From positions 345,319 to 409,318 of the forward strand of contig OX365936.1 in assembly GCA_947243795.1 (NCBI GenBank): a stretch of 64,000 nt of DNA, read 5' to 3'. Source of the stretch: Saccharomyces uvarum. Taxonomy: Eukaryota > Ascomycota > Saccharomycetes > Saccharomycetales > Saccharomycetaceae. The notes beneath the pieces are model-generated. The model saw only the letters and a program-made list of their open reading frames with translations, was not told the DNA's origin and searched no databases. How positions within the stretch are numbered: position 1 is the stretch's first letter; the number at the start of each line of letters is the position of its first letter. This document shows positions 9,530 to 19,300 of the stretch, piece after piece. Both the position numbers and the translations under genes were made by a program.

Positions 9530-10321
9530 GTGGTGGCAATGGATGGTTTGCTGAACGTCGGACTGCGTGACGAGCCGGGACCATGCTCGTATAGAAGCGC
9601 CATAGACGACCTACTGCCTTCGCTTTCGGACCCGTACGACCACGCCAATGCCAATGAGGACGAGGACGAGGACGAGGACGAAATCGGCCCATTGGCGGCT
9701 CTGCATGTATACACTACTTCAACTCAGGACGGCGCGGGCGCCGCCTGCTCTTCACTGCTGCAAGACGCTACAAGCAATCACGACGACGCGGACGACGAAA
9801 ACAATAGCATGTCGCAGGACATATCCAGGACACAGGAGATGTCCTCGTTGTGCTCCAGCCCGCCCGCCAGGGAGCGCCACCGCAGCTCTGTCAGAACGAT
9901 CTCCGCGATTCTCCACCCGGGGAAGTCCGACCAGGACGAAACGACCAGAAGCCTCAGCGTCCCCGCGGAGTACGACAAGCCGGGCTTCTTCGCGAAGGCC
10001 TCCAGCATCTTCTTCCGCCGAAACAGCACGCCCCGGGACCAACATACACAGGCGGGCCCGGGCACGGGGGCCGCTAGCCGCCGGGACCCCCGGCGGCTAG
10101 CGGCTAGCGGCAGGTCGGCGGTTAAATCCGCAGCCGCTGAGTCCCTGCGCCAGCAGCAAGAGCTGGAAGACGGACTGTACGCGCGCGTGATCGCCAACTT
10201 CCGCGCCATTGGGTGGTGCTCTACAAGCGAAATAGAGTCGGTGGAATATAAACGGTCTTTGATCAATGCGCAGTGGGACAAAAAGATCTCGCTCTTGTCG
10301 CACGCGCAGTGCTATAAATAA
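9530..10321 (+). CDS. YIR016W orthologue, protein of unknown function
   Basis: 263-residue protein in the position of YIR016W, whose length (~265) it matches; the S. cerevisiae genome has a paralogue, YOL036W. Visible parts are an acidic run NEDEDEDEDE (about 41-50), a Ser/Arg-rich middle (RSSVRTISAILHPGKSDQD), a motif FFAKASSIFFRRNSTP, an Arg/Ala-rich segment encoded by an extreme inverted repeat (10070-10104), and a conserved-looking C-terminus LEDGLYARVIANFRAIGWCS. No transmembrane segment or known catalytic motif is seen. ATGs at 9530 and 9539 could both serve as start. Function is unknown. Confidence 0.88.
   Translation: MVAMDGLLNVGLRDEPGPCSYRSAIDDLLPSLSDPYDHANANEDEDEDEDEIGPLAALHVYTTSTQDGAGAACSSLLQDATSNHDDADDENNSMSQDISRTQEMSSLCSSPPARERHRSSVRTISAILHPGKSDQDETTRSLSVPAEYDKPGFFAKASSIFFRRNSTPRDQHTQAGPGTGAASRRDPRRLAASGRSAVKSAAAESLRQQQELEDGLYARVIANFRAIGWCSTSEIESVEYKRSLINAQWDKKISLLSHAQCYK
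10070..10104. repeat. Perfect GC-rich inverted repeat (hairpin) in YIR016W
   Basis: Left arm 10071-10085 (CCGCTAGCCGCCGGG) and right arm 10089-10103 are exact reverse complements with a 3-base spacer ACC. One further G-C pair at 10070/10104 extends the stem to 16 bp. It lies inside the YIR016W reading frame, where it encodes a nearly palindromic peptide stretch (AASRRDPRRLAAS). Confidence 0.95.
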
Positions 10322-10375
10322 TATATGCTAGGTAAGTAAACAGAAAAAAAAGAAAATAAACATCTCGCTCGCGGG

Positions 10376-10945
10376 CTACTTGCCCATGTTCCGCCTCTTG
10401 ATGTCGTTCAGCAGCTTCAGCGACTTGATTTCGTTGATGTCGTTGAGCTTCGCCTTCCAGAATTCGTTCTCCTTGTTCAGCTGCGCGATGCGGTCGCGCA
10501 GCTTGTTGATCTGCACGTTCAGGCCGTGCAGCTTGTTCAGGTTCTCGAAGTTCTTCTGCTTCTTGCGGACGCGGAACCGCTGCGACGCCTCCGTGTTCTT
10601 CCTTCTTCGCTCCTGCTTGATCTTGTCCAGCTCGTTCACGGGCGCCTCTTCCTGTGCCGCAGCTGCGGCGGCAACGACGGCAACCGCCGTTGCCGTCTTC
10701 CCCCTTTTTGGCTCGCGCAGCTTCTTGAACTGCGACACGTCCTGGCCGCTGTTTATCATGCCTATGAGCTCTTCCGCATTGCCACTGCTAACCAGTAGCA
10801 ATGAGAGCAGGCGCGAACCCAACTCCGAGTCGTTCGAAATCAGGCTCTGTAGGTGTTCCGATAGATTGTTGACGTTCATACTCATCTCTGCGTGCGGTGA
10901 GGTGCGGGTGCTGCTTGTCTGCCTGACAATGGCACTCGACATCAA
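10376..10945 (-). CDS. MET28: bZIP cofactor of sulfur metabolism Met28
   Basis: 189-residue basic leucine-zipper protein. The basic region is KQERRRKNTEASQRFRVRKK (about 110-129), followed by a zipper-like coiled coil (LHGLNVQINKLRDRIAQLNKENEFW). Met28 joins Cbf1 and Met4 on TCACGTG elements and stabilises the Cbf1-Met4 complex that activates sulfur assimilation genes. An Ala-rich insert (VAVVAAAAAAQ) precedes the basic region. Two Met codons start the ORF (MMSS); either could be used. It is divergent from YAP5, and the shared promoter carries Cbf1 and Met31/32 type sites. Confidence 0.97.
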   Translation of the reverse strand: MMSSAIVRQTSSTRTSPHAEMSMNVNNLSEHLQSLISNDSELGSRLLSLLLVSSGNAEELIGMINSGQDVSQFKKLREPKRGKTATAVAVVAAAAAAQEEAPVNELDKIKQERRRKNTEASQRFRVRKKQKNFENLNKLHGLNVQINKLRDRIAQLNKENEFWKAKLNDINEIKSLKLLNDIKRRNMGK

Positions 10946-11362
10946 ACCGCACTCGTCCCGTAACCACCACCGAATATAAATAGTCGAATCCGTTGTCTCG
11001 CGCCTTAGTCATTCGCTGCCAGTCTTGACTCACGCTGCAACTGGCAACTATGGCGCCCAAAAACTGTGGTGTTGGGAAAAAAAAAACAAAACCCAACCCC
11101 CGACCCGGACTCCGCCGGTCACGTGCTGACCGAGGGCCCCACAACTGTGGCATCTCTTCTTTAGATCATCTTTTCGCGCGATGCATGGAACCCCGCCGGC
11201 ATAAAAGACCCGCTTCCGTGGAAGGTGCAGTAAGGACATGGTCTCTTTGCACGGCGCTGCTCTCTGGCAACTTAGCGTAGACATCACATCACTTAAAGCA
11301 ATGGGCTTGTTCTTCTCCACTCTGGATCAACAAAGTGGTCTCACCTTGTACCACCACACGCC
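10946..11362. promoter_or_regulatory. MET28-YAP5 divergent promoter with Cbf1 and Met31/32 sites
   Basis: 417-bp divergent promoter. TCACGTG at 11119-11125 is an exact Cbf1 core. AAACTGTGG at 11061-11069 is an exact Met31/Met32 consensus. CAACTGTGG at 11142-11150 differs from that consensus at one base. All lie within 90 bp of each other, 116-205 bp from the MET28 start. This is the architecture expected for autoregulation of MET28 by Cbf1-Met4-Met28 and Met31/32. The assignment is by consensus match only. Confidence 0.75.
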
Positions 11363-12085
11363 ATGGTGCTGCCGCAGATAAAACCCAAGGAGTCCAAGGA
11401 AAGCAATCTGGCGCTCTTGTCCAAGATCCATGTGTCCAAGAACTGGAAGCTGCCTCCAAGGCTGCCGCATAGAGTCAGCCAGAGAAGGAAAACCTCCCGC
11501 CAACTCCACGACGAGTACGAGGGCGCTGAGGACGACGAGGAGCTGCAGAAAAAGAAACGGCAGAACAGGGACGCCCAAAGGGCCTACAGAGAACGCAAAA
11601 ACAACAAGCTGCATGTACTCGAGGACACCATAGAATCTCTGACCAAGATCATCAAAAACTACGAGTCGAAACTCACCCGCCTGCAGAACGAGCTGCAAGA
11701 GAGGAACTCCGAGAACCGTGCGCTGCAACTGAAACTGGACGCCCTCTCCTCGCGCCAGGCCTCTGTGCCCGCCCAGGACCCCATCCTGCAAAACCTGATC
11801 GAGAATTTCAAGCCGATGAGGGCAATACCCATAAAGTACCACCACCACCAGCACCGGCGTCCAACCGAGCTGCCCAACTCCGCAAAGTGCGGCTTTTGTA
11901 ACGACAACACCACCTGCGTGTGCAAGGAACTGGAAACTGGTGCCGACAAAAATGGCGCCGCGCAGAAGGACTTGTCTCCGCCCTTGCCCCATTCGCACTG
12001 CAACAAGGACAACTCCAGTGGGCTATGCAGTAACTGCGCCAATATCGACAAGTCTTGTATCGACATCCAGTCCATTGTCCATTGA
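11363..12085 (+). CDS. YAP5: Iron-responsive AP-1-type bZIP factor Yap5
   Basis: 240-residue protein. The Yap-type basic region KKKRQNRDAQRAYRERKNNK (about 62-81) is followed by a leucine zipper (LHVLEDTIESLTKIIKNYE). The C-terminal half carries two cysteine-rich motifs, CGFCNDNTTCVC and CSNCANIDKSC. In S. cerevisiae these bind Fe-S clusters and sense high iron, driving CCC1 and other iron-detoxification genes. The zipper and the linker differ noticeably from the remembered S. cerevisiae protein, while the basic region and both Cys motifs are intact. It is divergent from MET28. Confidence 0.96.
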   Translation: MVLPQIKPKESKESNLALLSKIHVSKNWKLPPRLPHRVSQRRKTSRQLHDEYEGAEDDEELQKKKRQNRDAQRAYRERKNNKLHVLEDTIESLTKIIKNYESKLTRLQNELQERNSENRALQLKLDALSSRQASVPAQDPILQNLIENFKPMRAIPIKYHHHQHRRPTELPNSAKCGFCNDNTTCVCKELETGADKNGAAQKDLSPPLPHSHCNKDNSSGLCSNCANIDKSCIDIQSIVH

Positions 12086-15000
12086 CTACTCCACTCAGGC
12101 GTCGCTATCCGCTACTGCTTCTGGCCTCCCCCCCCTCCCCCCCACATACACGCACTGCGTCAACTGCAAGCCAAAGGAAGTAAGACGCGATGATTTGTCT
12201 GTCATGTGGCCTGTGTCCACATCTTGAGCGGGGTTGGACAAACAGCCTTTGCGTTACTGTCTGATCATTATAAGTATATACTTACCTAACTAGAACTTTT
12301 TATCACCTGATAGAATGGAAATATTAGAAATAGAAAAGCAAAGCTAAAGCCCAAGGATTAGACAAATACTTAGTAGCCACACCAAGCTTGCAATGATTTA
12401 GCGTTTGTGCTCCCTTCGAATGAAACTGGGGTGGAGTACCGAGATGACAAGGCACCTGAAGAATCAATTTGGGATTTTGCCAGAAGTTTGATCCTGAAGC
12501 AAGGACGATGTAAAGGGAACTTTGGTGCTTGCAGATCCAATTCCGGTCTTAAAGTGATGTTGCCAATTACCAGTCGAAGAACAGTCAGAAGTACTTGCGA
12601 TGCCGGTAGATGGAGCCCCCCCCCTGCAGAGGAGGTGGTACCAGTTGAAGGTCTTCCAGAAATCAGAGTAGACACTGACCAATACAAAGTGGAATTTAGA
12701 GAAGCGGAGGTACTAATTACTCGATTTAATGTACTCTCTTGAGAGCTGGTGGAAGCCTCTGTGTTTGCCGCAGGAAAGCTGATTGTTATTGACACAGTTC
12801 ATATTCTAGTAAGTATTTCGTCCCCATGCTTTCATCACTCCAAATGACGTCCTCTATATCCAGTTTACCAAATTAGGATAAACGTCAACGACAGTACTCC
12901 ACCTGATATTGAAAATGGCACTAGGAAAATTGCAACGGAGCTAAACCTAATGGTTTCTTGATGTGGGGTCTATACGAATTCGGTTTCCTTCTGACGGCGC
13001 AAAACAAATCCGAAATATAGCAATAACATCTTGTATATAATCATCCTCCCGAGATGTGGTGTTATTCTATACTTCATGGCGAGCTTGCCTTTGGATATTT
13101 ATTTTTTTCAAACTTAGCTACAGTTAAAAGCGACTTCGCCAGGGGAGATACTCTATGTGTGGAGGGGAAAGGGTGGGGGCTAATACCGCGCAGAAATAAA
13201 TATAGTAGCATACATATTTCTCACCAAGATTCAAAGAAATACAAATTATTAACATCAAAGGCTCGGCAAAATAACTACACGGCTAACGTAAAAGCTGTAC
13301 CTTGCGTTTCTTGGTGTCTATAGATATCACATATCCCTGTCGCAAAATGGTGGAGAGCTTACGATCCGTGACCGCTGAACAGGTCTCCTCAAGTCGAGTT
13401 TGAAGAAACTACAGAAATTACTGGGGATGCAACGGCTTCTATAACTATGCCTGATAAAGAGCAGCAAGTCTATTTTAGACACCATATATCGCACGGACCA
13501 AATTAGTGACACCGTGAGATCCGGCAAGGCTCTCACATCCGCCTTTTTTGTCGTCGATCTCAAAACTGGCATATCGTAAAAGGCGGGTAAGGCGTGCGAC
13601 AGGGTTTTTTTTATGGAAGCCTCTTTTGTTCTTGTTTTCCGCCGGTTTTCCATTCCTGCGTTCTCTAGCATTTTTTGCACCTGGAAAATCTCGTGGGGGC
13701 CTACGAATGACGGTCTAATCTAAATGTCATGCGGATTACTAATCGCGTATCGATCTGGTACGGATCTCGATCGCTTGTCCAGCAGGTACGAAAGGTTTTT
13801 ACTAAATGCGGCAGTGTTCATCCAAACGACGTTACATTGGGTAAAGTCAGCCAGTAGTTATCATTGGCCTAACCTTGCGTGGCTAGAACCGTTCCGTCTT
13901 GTACCAAAATGAATAGAGAATTTATTTCCAGATACTGTAAAGCATGCGACACCGTGGCGCTCACTTGCTATGCCTCATAATATACGAAGTATATGCGAGT
14001 TCACCACTTCTGTGAGAATTCAAAGCACGCCTTTTCAGGACGAGTGTGTGAAGCACAGCGATAACGAATGTAAAACAGTTTATTTTCCTGTTCTGAAATA
14101 AACTTTTTAGAGCCACTCGCTAACTTCGAGAATACTCACTGCCTTTGGATGTTGATAAGAGGTAGACAAAATATAAGAACATTCTCATTATAGATCGTTT
14201 TTCCCTCGGACTTGCCCAGCGAATATAATATCTATTACACTTGACCCGTGGCTTCACTATACTTTCCTTGCGAGCAGCCTAGTTTTTTTTTTCCCGCCTT
14301 TAGGTTATACATTCTTTTTGGATGGCAGACTGATGAATGATAAGCCCTGGCTAAGATTTATCAGTGCGTTGACCGCGTTGACGTTGGCCATGATGCGCCC
14401 TAAACAGCGCGGTCGCTCCAGCTAGGAAAATTCTATTCTTGTAATACCCTTGGCAGACAATTGAGCTCCTACGGAGACGCTGCCAGGATGGGCTCCATTC
14501 ACTGACGCGGAAGAAATCGATTGTGGCCAGAACAACACCGAACAAAGCAACAATTCGTTCTTGATCTAAAGTACACTGTTCGACGCGCGCTGGTTTCGGA
14601 CGGCCCTTGTTACTACCAAATGTGTCCTCTTTATCAAACAGCAATTGAGGTAAGATCAGCAGCATTTGGCCTCGATACATAAAGTATTTTTTGCTTTCAC
14701 AATTCAGCCGACGTGAAGGCACCCCCTCTTGAGAATTTCTACACCACGGGCGTCAAGCTAAAAAGCCTTTGCTGGATGACCATCGTAAGACAGATAAGCC
14801 CGGATCAGGTGAGGAGCCATGAACATTTCCTTTTCTTCATTTTTTTTCAAATGTCCTTGCAAGCTTGGCTTTATTTAACCTTATTTTAAAACATGGCTAA
14901 AGCCTATTTTCAGTGCAAATGATTCGGGAAAAACTAATCTGCGGTGGAAGCAAGATTTTTAACGTTGCATTGATTGTGGTTTGCAGAGCCCGGCCAATCA

Positions 15001-16385
15001 CATTACATACTAACATATGCCCAATTTAGAATTTCGAAGGACCTTTTTTAAGGCACCTGTATATCAATAGCGACCCCCCATATGGCGAAGATCTACTGCT
15101 AAGAAGTCTCCGGCCCGTCAGGGAGGACGGGGGGATGGCATTATTTTACATTTTCCTTTATCGAGATACTATTACATAAGCAAAAGATATGGGGTCTCAG
15201 GCGCGGGGAAGGAGTCACCCCCTATCTCGACTTGTTCAGTCTTCACCTCATGTCAAGAAAAGTGTATTTTACTTCTTCTGAACACGGTTCAAAAAACTCT
15301 AGAAGCTTGAACCGTACGAAGTGTTTTATAAAAAAATAAAGTAAAACCACGGAAGCACCGGTTTATCAGATGCGTCACCATGTGTTGTGTTTTTGCTGCT
15401 GCATTTTCTTCGCCGTCCTCTACGCCGAAGACGTCTACCCCTGAAAAGAAGACCAATCATGGGAATCAACATCCTCTTTTGCATTCTTGATCAAGTCATA
15501 CGTCAAAATTTAGTCTTTTTTGTCTGCTTTTAAGGTTGGCCCGGCCCAATCTGCGTAAGTCCGGGTGCTCTGAAGAGGAAAAAAAAAGCACGCGACGTCA
15601 TGTAAAAAAGTCTAATTAAGGTATTGTTGACGGAATGGTGACACACTCGACGGACTTGTCAATAATCTTATTTAAGCTAGATGACAAGGTCTAGGCACAC
15701 TTAAAGTTAGCGTGGGGGCATGTGAATAATATAACTATCACTTCTACAGGCACAAATAGAAGAAAGGAAGCTTCTCTGGTCGAACCGTAAGAGTGCCTAC
15801 GATAATACGCCCACTCCCTCGCTCAGTCCCGGTCTAAATTAGTGTTTACGCCAACTCTATTGTACTGGAAAATGTATGGCTGTTAGGATTGTTTTAGGAA
15901 ATCGTTTACCTACTACGGGAGGACCGTTACAATGCGTTGAGCCACGCCGACATCCTTAACTCGACCAGTCCGATCTGCTTCTACAATCACTTCCCCATTG
16001 CTCTTTCTGATGGAAAACATATGGGTGCAGGCACTTGGCAAAGGAAAAAGGAAAAACTATTAGCCCAAGACGGAAAAAGTGGCGTGATGGCGACATCGAG
16101 GCTGAGGCATCTCTCTTGAACTACGCTTTAGTCTCAAAGCGGGCGAAATAAAAAAAACAAAAATGAAAAGAAAATAAAAAATAAATGAATGGATAATTAG
16201 TAGTAGAAAACGATTTTGAAGAACTAGTATGTAAATAAATATTTATTTAACGGTTTGATTTTATCTGCCTAATATTATTAGTTGTACAGGCAAAGATAAC
16301 AGAAGGGTGGAAAAAGGGTATCGAAGTGAAATTAAAATTAAGAATAAAAGCATAATGAAGAAACGAACTTATTGGAATTGTATCA
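12086..16385. other. 4.3-kb stretch without intact genes between YAP5 and FLO11
   Basis: I find no intact protein gene, tRNA, or recognisable Ty LTR (delta, sigma or tau ends) here. Short ORFs at 13054-13323, 13327-13680, 14351-14722 and 15937-16119 have no coding character that I can recognise. A probable pseudogene lies at the left end (12303-12795, minus). The last ~270 bp before the FLO11 stop codon are AT-rich, as expected for a 3' UTR. S. cerevisiae has a gap of similar size here, to my recollection, so the low gene content appears old. Confidence 0.6.
12303..12795 (-). pseudogene. Probable relic of a GPI-anchored cell-wall mucin C-terminus
   Basis: On the minus strand a Ser/Thr-rich reading frame (12795-12370; TEASTSSQESTLNRVISTSAS, STGTTSSAGGG) ends with STPVSFEGSTNAKSLQAW, then a stop. 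Reading on in the same frame past two stops gives a hydrophobic stretch LGFSFAFLFLIFPF. Ser/Thr-rich sequence, then an aromatic-x-G-S-x-N segment, then a hydrophobic tail is the C-terminal plan of yeast GPI-anchored flocculin-type proteins (compare TYQGAAS plus tail in FLO11 itself). A second minus frame (12682-12464) is also Ser/Thr-rich, suggesting a frameshift. This is inference from pattern, not from alignment. Confidence 0.4.
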
Positions 16386-19300
16386 TTAAACTACAATTGG
16401 AAGAGCAACTAGTAGCCACATAAAGTTTCCAAGAACCTTGATGCTTGCAGCACCTTGATATGTACTTGAAGCAGAAGGAACAGAGTAGGTAGCAACTGCC
16501 GAAGCAGAAGAAGATTGGGCTGGTCCGGTTAGGGATGGTGATGTAACGACTGGAGATACACCCGAAGCAGTAGCTTGGGATGTTACACTTGTCTTTATTG
16601 TACTTGGGTTGGTTGCAGTGGCGACAGTTTCGTAGTTCTTGTCACCGTTTGAACCGGTAGCTGCAGATGGGGAAGCAGTGTTTTCGCTTGCACCTGCAGA
16701 AGTGGTAATAGTCTTAGTAGAGCATGTAGATGTAGTTTCACCAGCAGCGTTTGTACCGGCGGAACAGACGGTGGTGGTGATTGTGGTTGGTGTAACAGCG
16801 GTGGCGGATTGTGCACTTGGAGCCAAAGTAGTTAAGTAAGTAGTTGGAATTGACTTGGTGGTGTAACCAGATGTAGTTTCGCCAACAGAGTTAGTACCTG
16901 TAGTGTATTCGGTAGTAACAACGGTGGTTGGAATAGCAGTGGTCACAGGAGTAGTAGCTGGAGATGCGGTGTTTTCACTGGCACCAGTTGAACATGGTAC
17001 AGTGGTGGTGACAGTTGTAGCGGAGCATCCGGAGGTGGTTTCACCAGCAGCGTTTGTACCGGTGGAACAGACAGTAGTGGTGATTGTGGTGGGTGTGAAA
17101 TTGGTAACAGTGGTCACTGCTGGAGTTGGAGCAATGGTGGTTAAGTAAGTGGTTGGGATATTCTTTGTGGTGTAACCAGATGTGGTTTCACCGACAGAGT
17201 TAGTACCTGTAGTGTATTCGGTAGTAACAACGGTGGTTGGAATAGCAGTGGTCACAGGAGTAGTAGCTGGAGATGCGGTGTTTTCACTGGCACCAGTTGA
17301 ACATGGTACAGTGGTGGTTACAGTTGTAGCGGAGCATCCGGAGGTGGTTTCACCAGCAGCGTTTGTACCGGTGGAACAGACAGTAGTGGTGATTGTGGTT
17401 GGTGTGAAATTGGTAACAGTGGTCACTGCTGGAGTTGGAGCAATGGTGGTTAAGTAAGTGGTTGGGATATTCTTGGTGACGAATCCCGATGTAGTTTCAC
17501 CGACAGAGTTAGTACCTGTAGTGTATTCGGTAGTAACAACAGTGGTTGGAAGAGCAGTGGTTATAGGAGTGGTAGCTGGAGTGCCGGTGGTAGATGGGGA
17601 AGCAGTGCCGCTTGAACATGGCACAGTAGTTGTGATAGTTGTAGGGTGACATCCAGAGGTGGTTTCACCAGCAGTGTTTGTACCTGTAGAACAAACAGTG
17701 GTGGTGATTGTGGTTGTTGTTGGGGTGGTAACAGAAGTAACTGTTGTAGTTGGGACAACAGTGGTTTCATTTCTGCTGCGAGGAGATAGTGATGAGAAGG
17801 TTGAAGATGAAACAAGAGTGGTAGTGACAACAGAAGAGCTTTCAGTGCTAGAGGCAGATGGAGTTGGAGCTGGAGTAGAAGAGGTTTCGACACTGGAGCT
17901 GGATGGGGTTGGAGCTGGAGTAGAAGAAGTTTCGATACCGGAGCTGGATGGGGTTGGGGCTGGAGTAGAAGAGGTTTCGACACTGGAGCTGGATGGGGTT
18001 GGAGCTGGAGTAGAAGAAGTTTCGATACCGGAGCTGGATGGGGTTGGGGCTGGAGTAGAAGAGGTTTCGTTTCTGCTTTGAGGATGTAGCGATGAGAAGG
18101 TAGAAGAGGTTTTGACACTAGAGCTTGATGCTGGAGTGGAAGAGGTTTCGACACTGGAGCTTGATGCTGGAGTGGAAGAGGTTTCGACACTGGAGGTAGA
18201 TGGAGTTGGAGCTGGGGTAGATGAGGTTTCAGCACTGGAGCTAGATGGGGTTGGAGCTGGAGTAGAAGAAGTTTCGATACTGGAGCTGGATGGGGTTGGG
18301 GCTGGAGTAGAAGAGGTTTCGTTTCTGCTTCGAGGATGTAGTGATGAAAAGGTAGAAGAGGTTTCGACGCTAGAGCTGGATGGGGTTGGAGCTGGAGTGG
18401 AAGATGTTTCGACACTGGAGCTTGATGCTGGAGTAGAAGAGGTTTCGACACTAGAGCTTGATGGAGTTGGAGCTGGGGTAGATGAGGTTTCGACACTGGA
18501 GCTTGATGCTGGAGTAGAAGAGGTTTCGACGCTAGAGCTAGATGGGGTTGGAGCTGGAGTAGAAGAGGTTTCGACACTGGAGCTTGATGCTGGAGTAGAA
18601 GAAGTTTCGACGCTAGAGCTTGATGGAGTTGGAGCTGGGGTAGATGAGGTTTCGACACTGGAGCTTGATGCTGGAGTAGAAGAGGTTTCGACGCTAGAGC
18701 TAGATGGGGTTGGAGCTGGAGTAGAAGAGGTTTCGACACTGGAGCTAGATGGAGTTGGAGCTGGAGTAGAAGAGGTTTCGACACTAGAGCTAGATGGGGT
18801 TGGAGCTGGAGTAGAAGAGGTTTCAACACTGGAGCTAGATGGAGTTGGAGCTGGAGTAGAAGAGGTTTCGACGCTAGAGCTGGATGGAGTTGGAGCTGGA
18901 GTAGATGAGGTTTCGACACTGGAGCTTGATGCTGGAGTAGAAGAAGTTTCGACGCTAGAGCTTGATGCTGGAGTAGAAGAGGTTTCGACACTAGAGCTTG
19001 ATGGAGTTGGAGCTGGGGTAGATGAGGTTTCGACACTGGAGCTTGATGCTGGAGTAGAAGAGGTTTCGACGCTAGAGCTAGATGGGGTTGGAGCTGGAGT
19101 AGAAGAGGTTTCGACACTGGAGCTAGATGGGGTTGGAGCTGGAGTAGAAGAGGTTTCGACACTGGAGCTAGATGGAGTTGGAGTTGGAGCAGAAGAGGTT
19201 TCGATACTGGAGCTAGATGGAGTTGGAGCTGGAGTAGAAGAGGTTTCGACACTAGAGCTGGTTGGTGTAGTACATGGAGTAGATGAAGTTTCGACACTAG

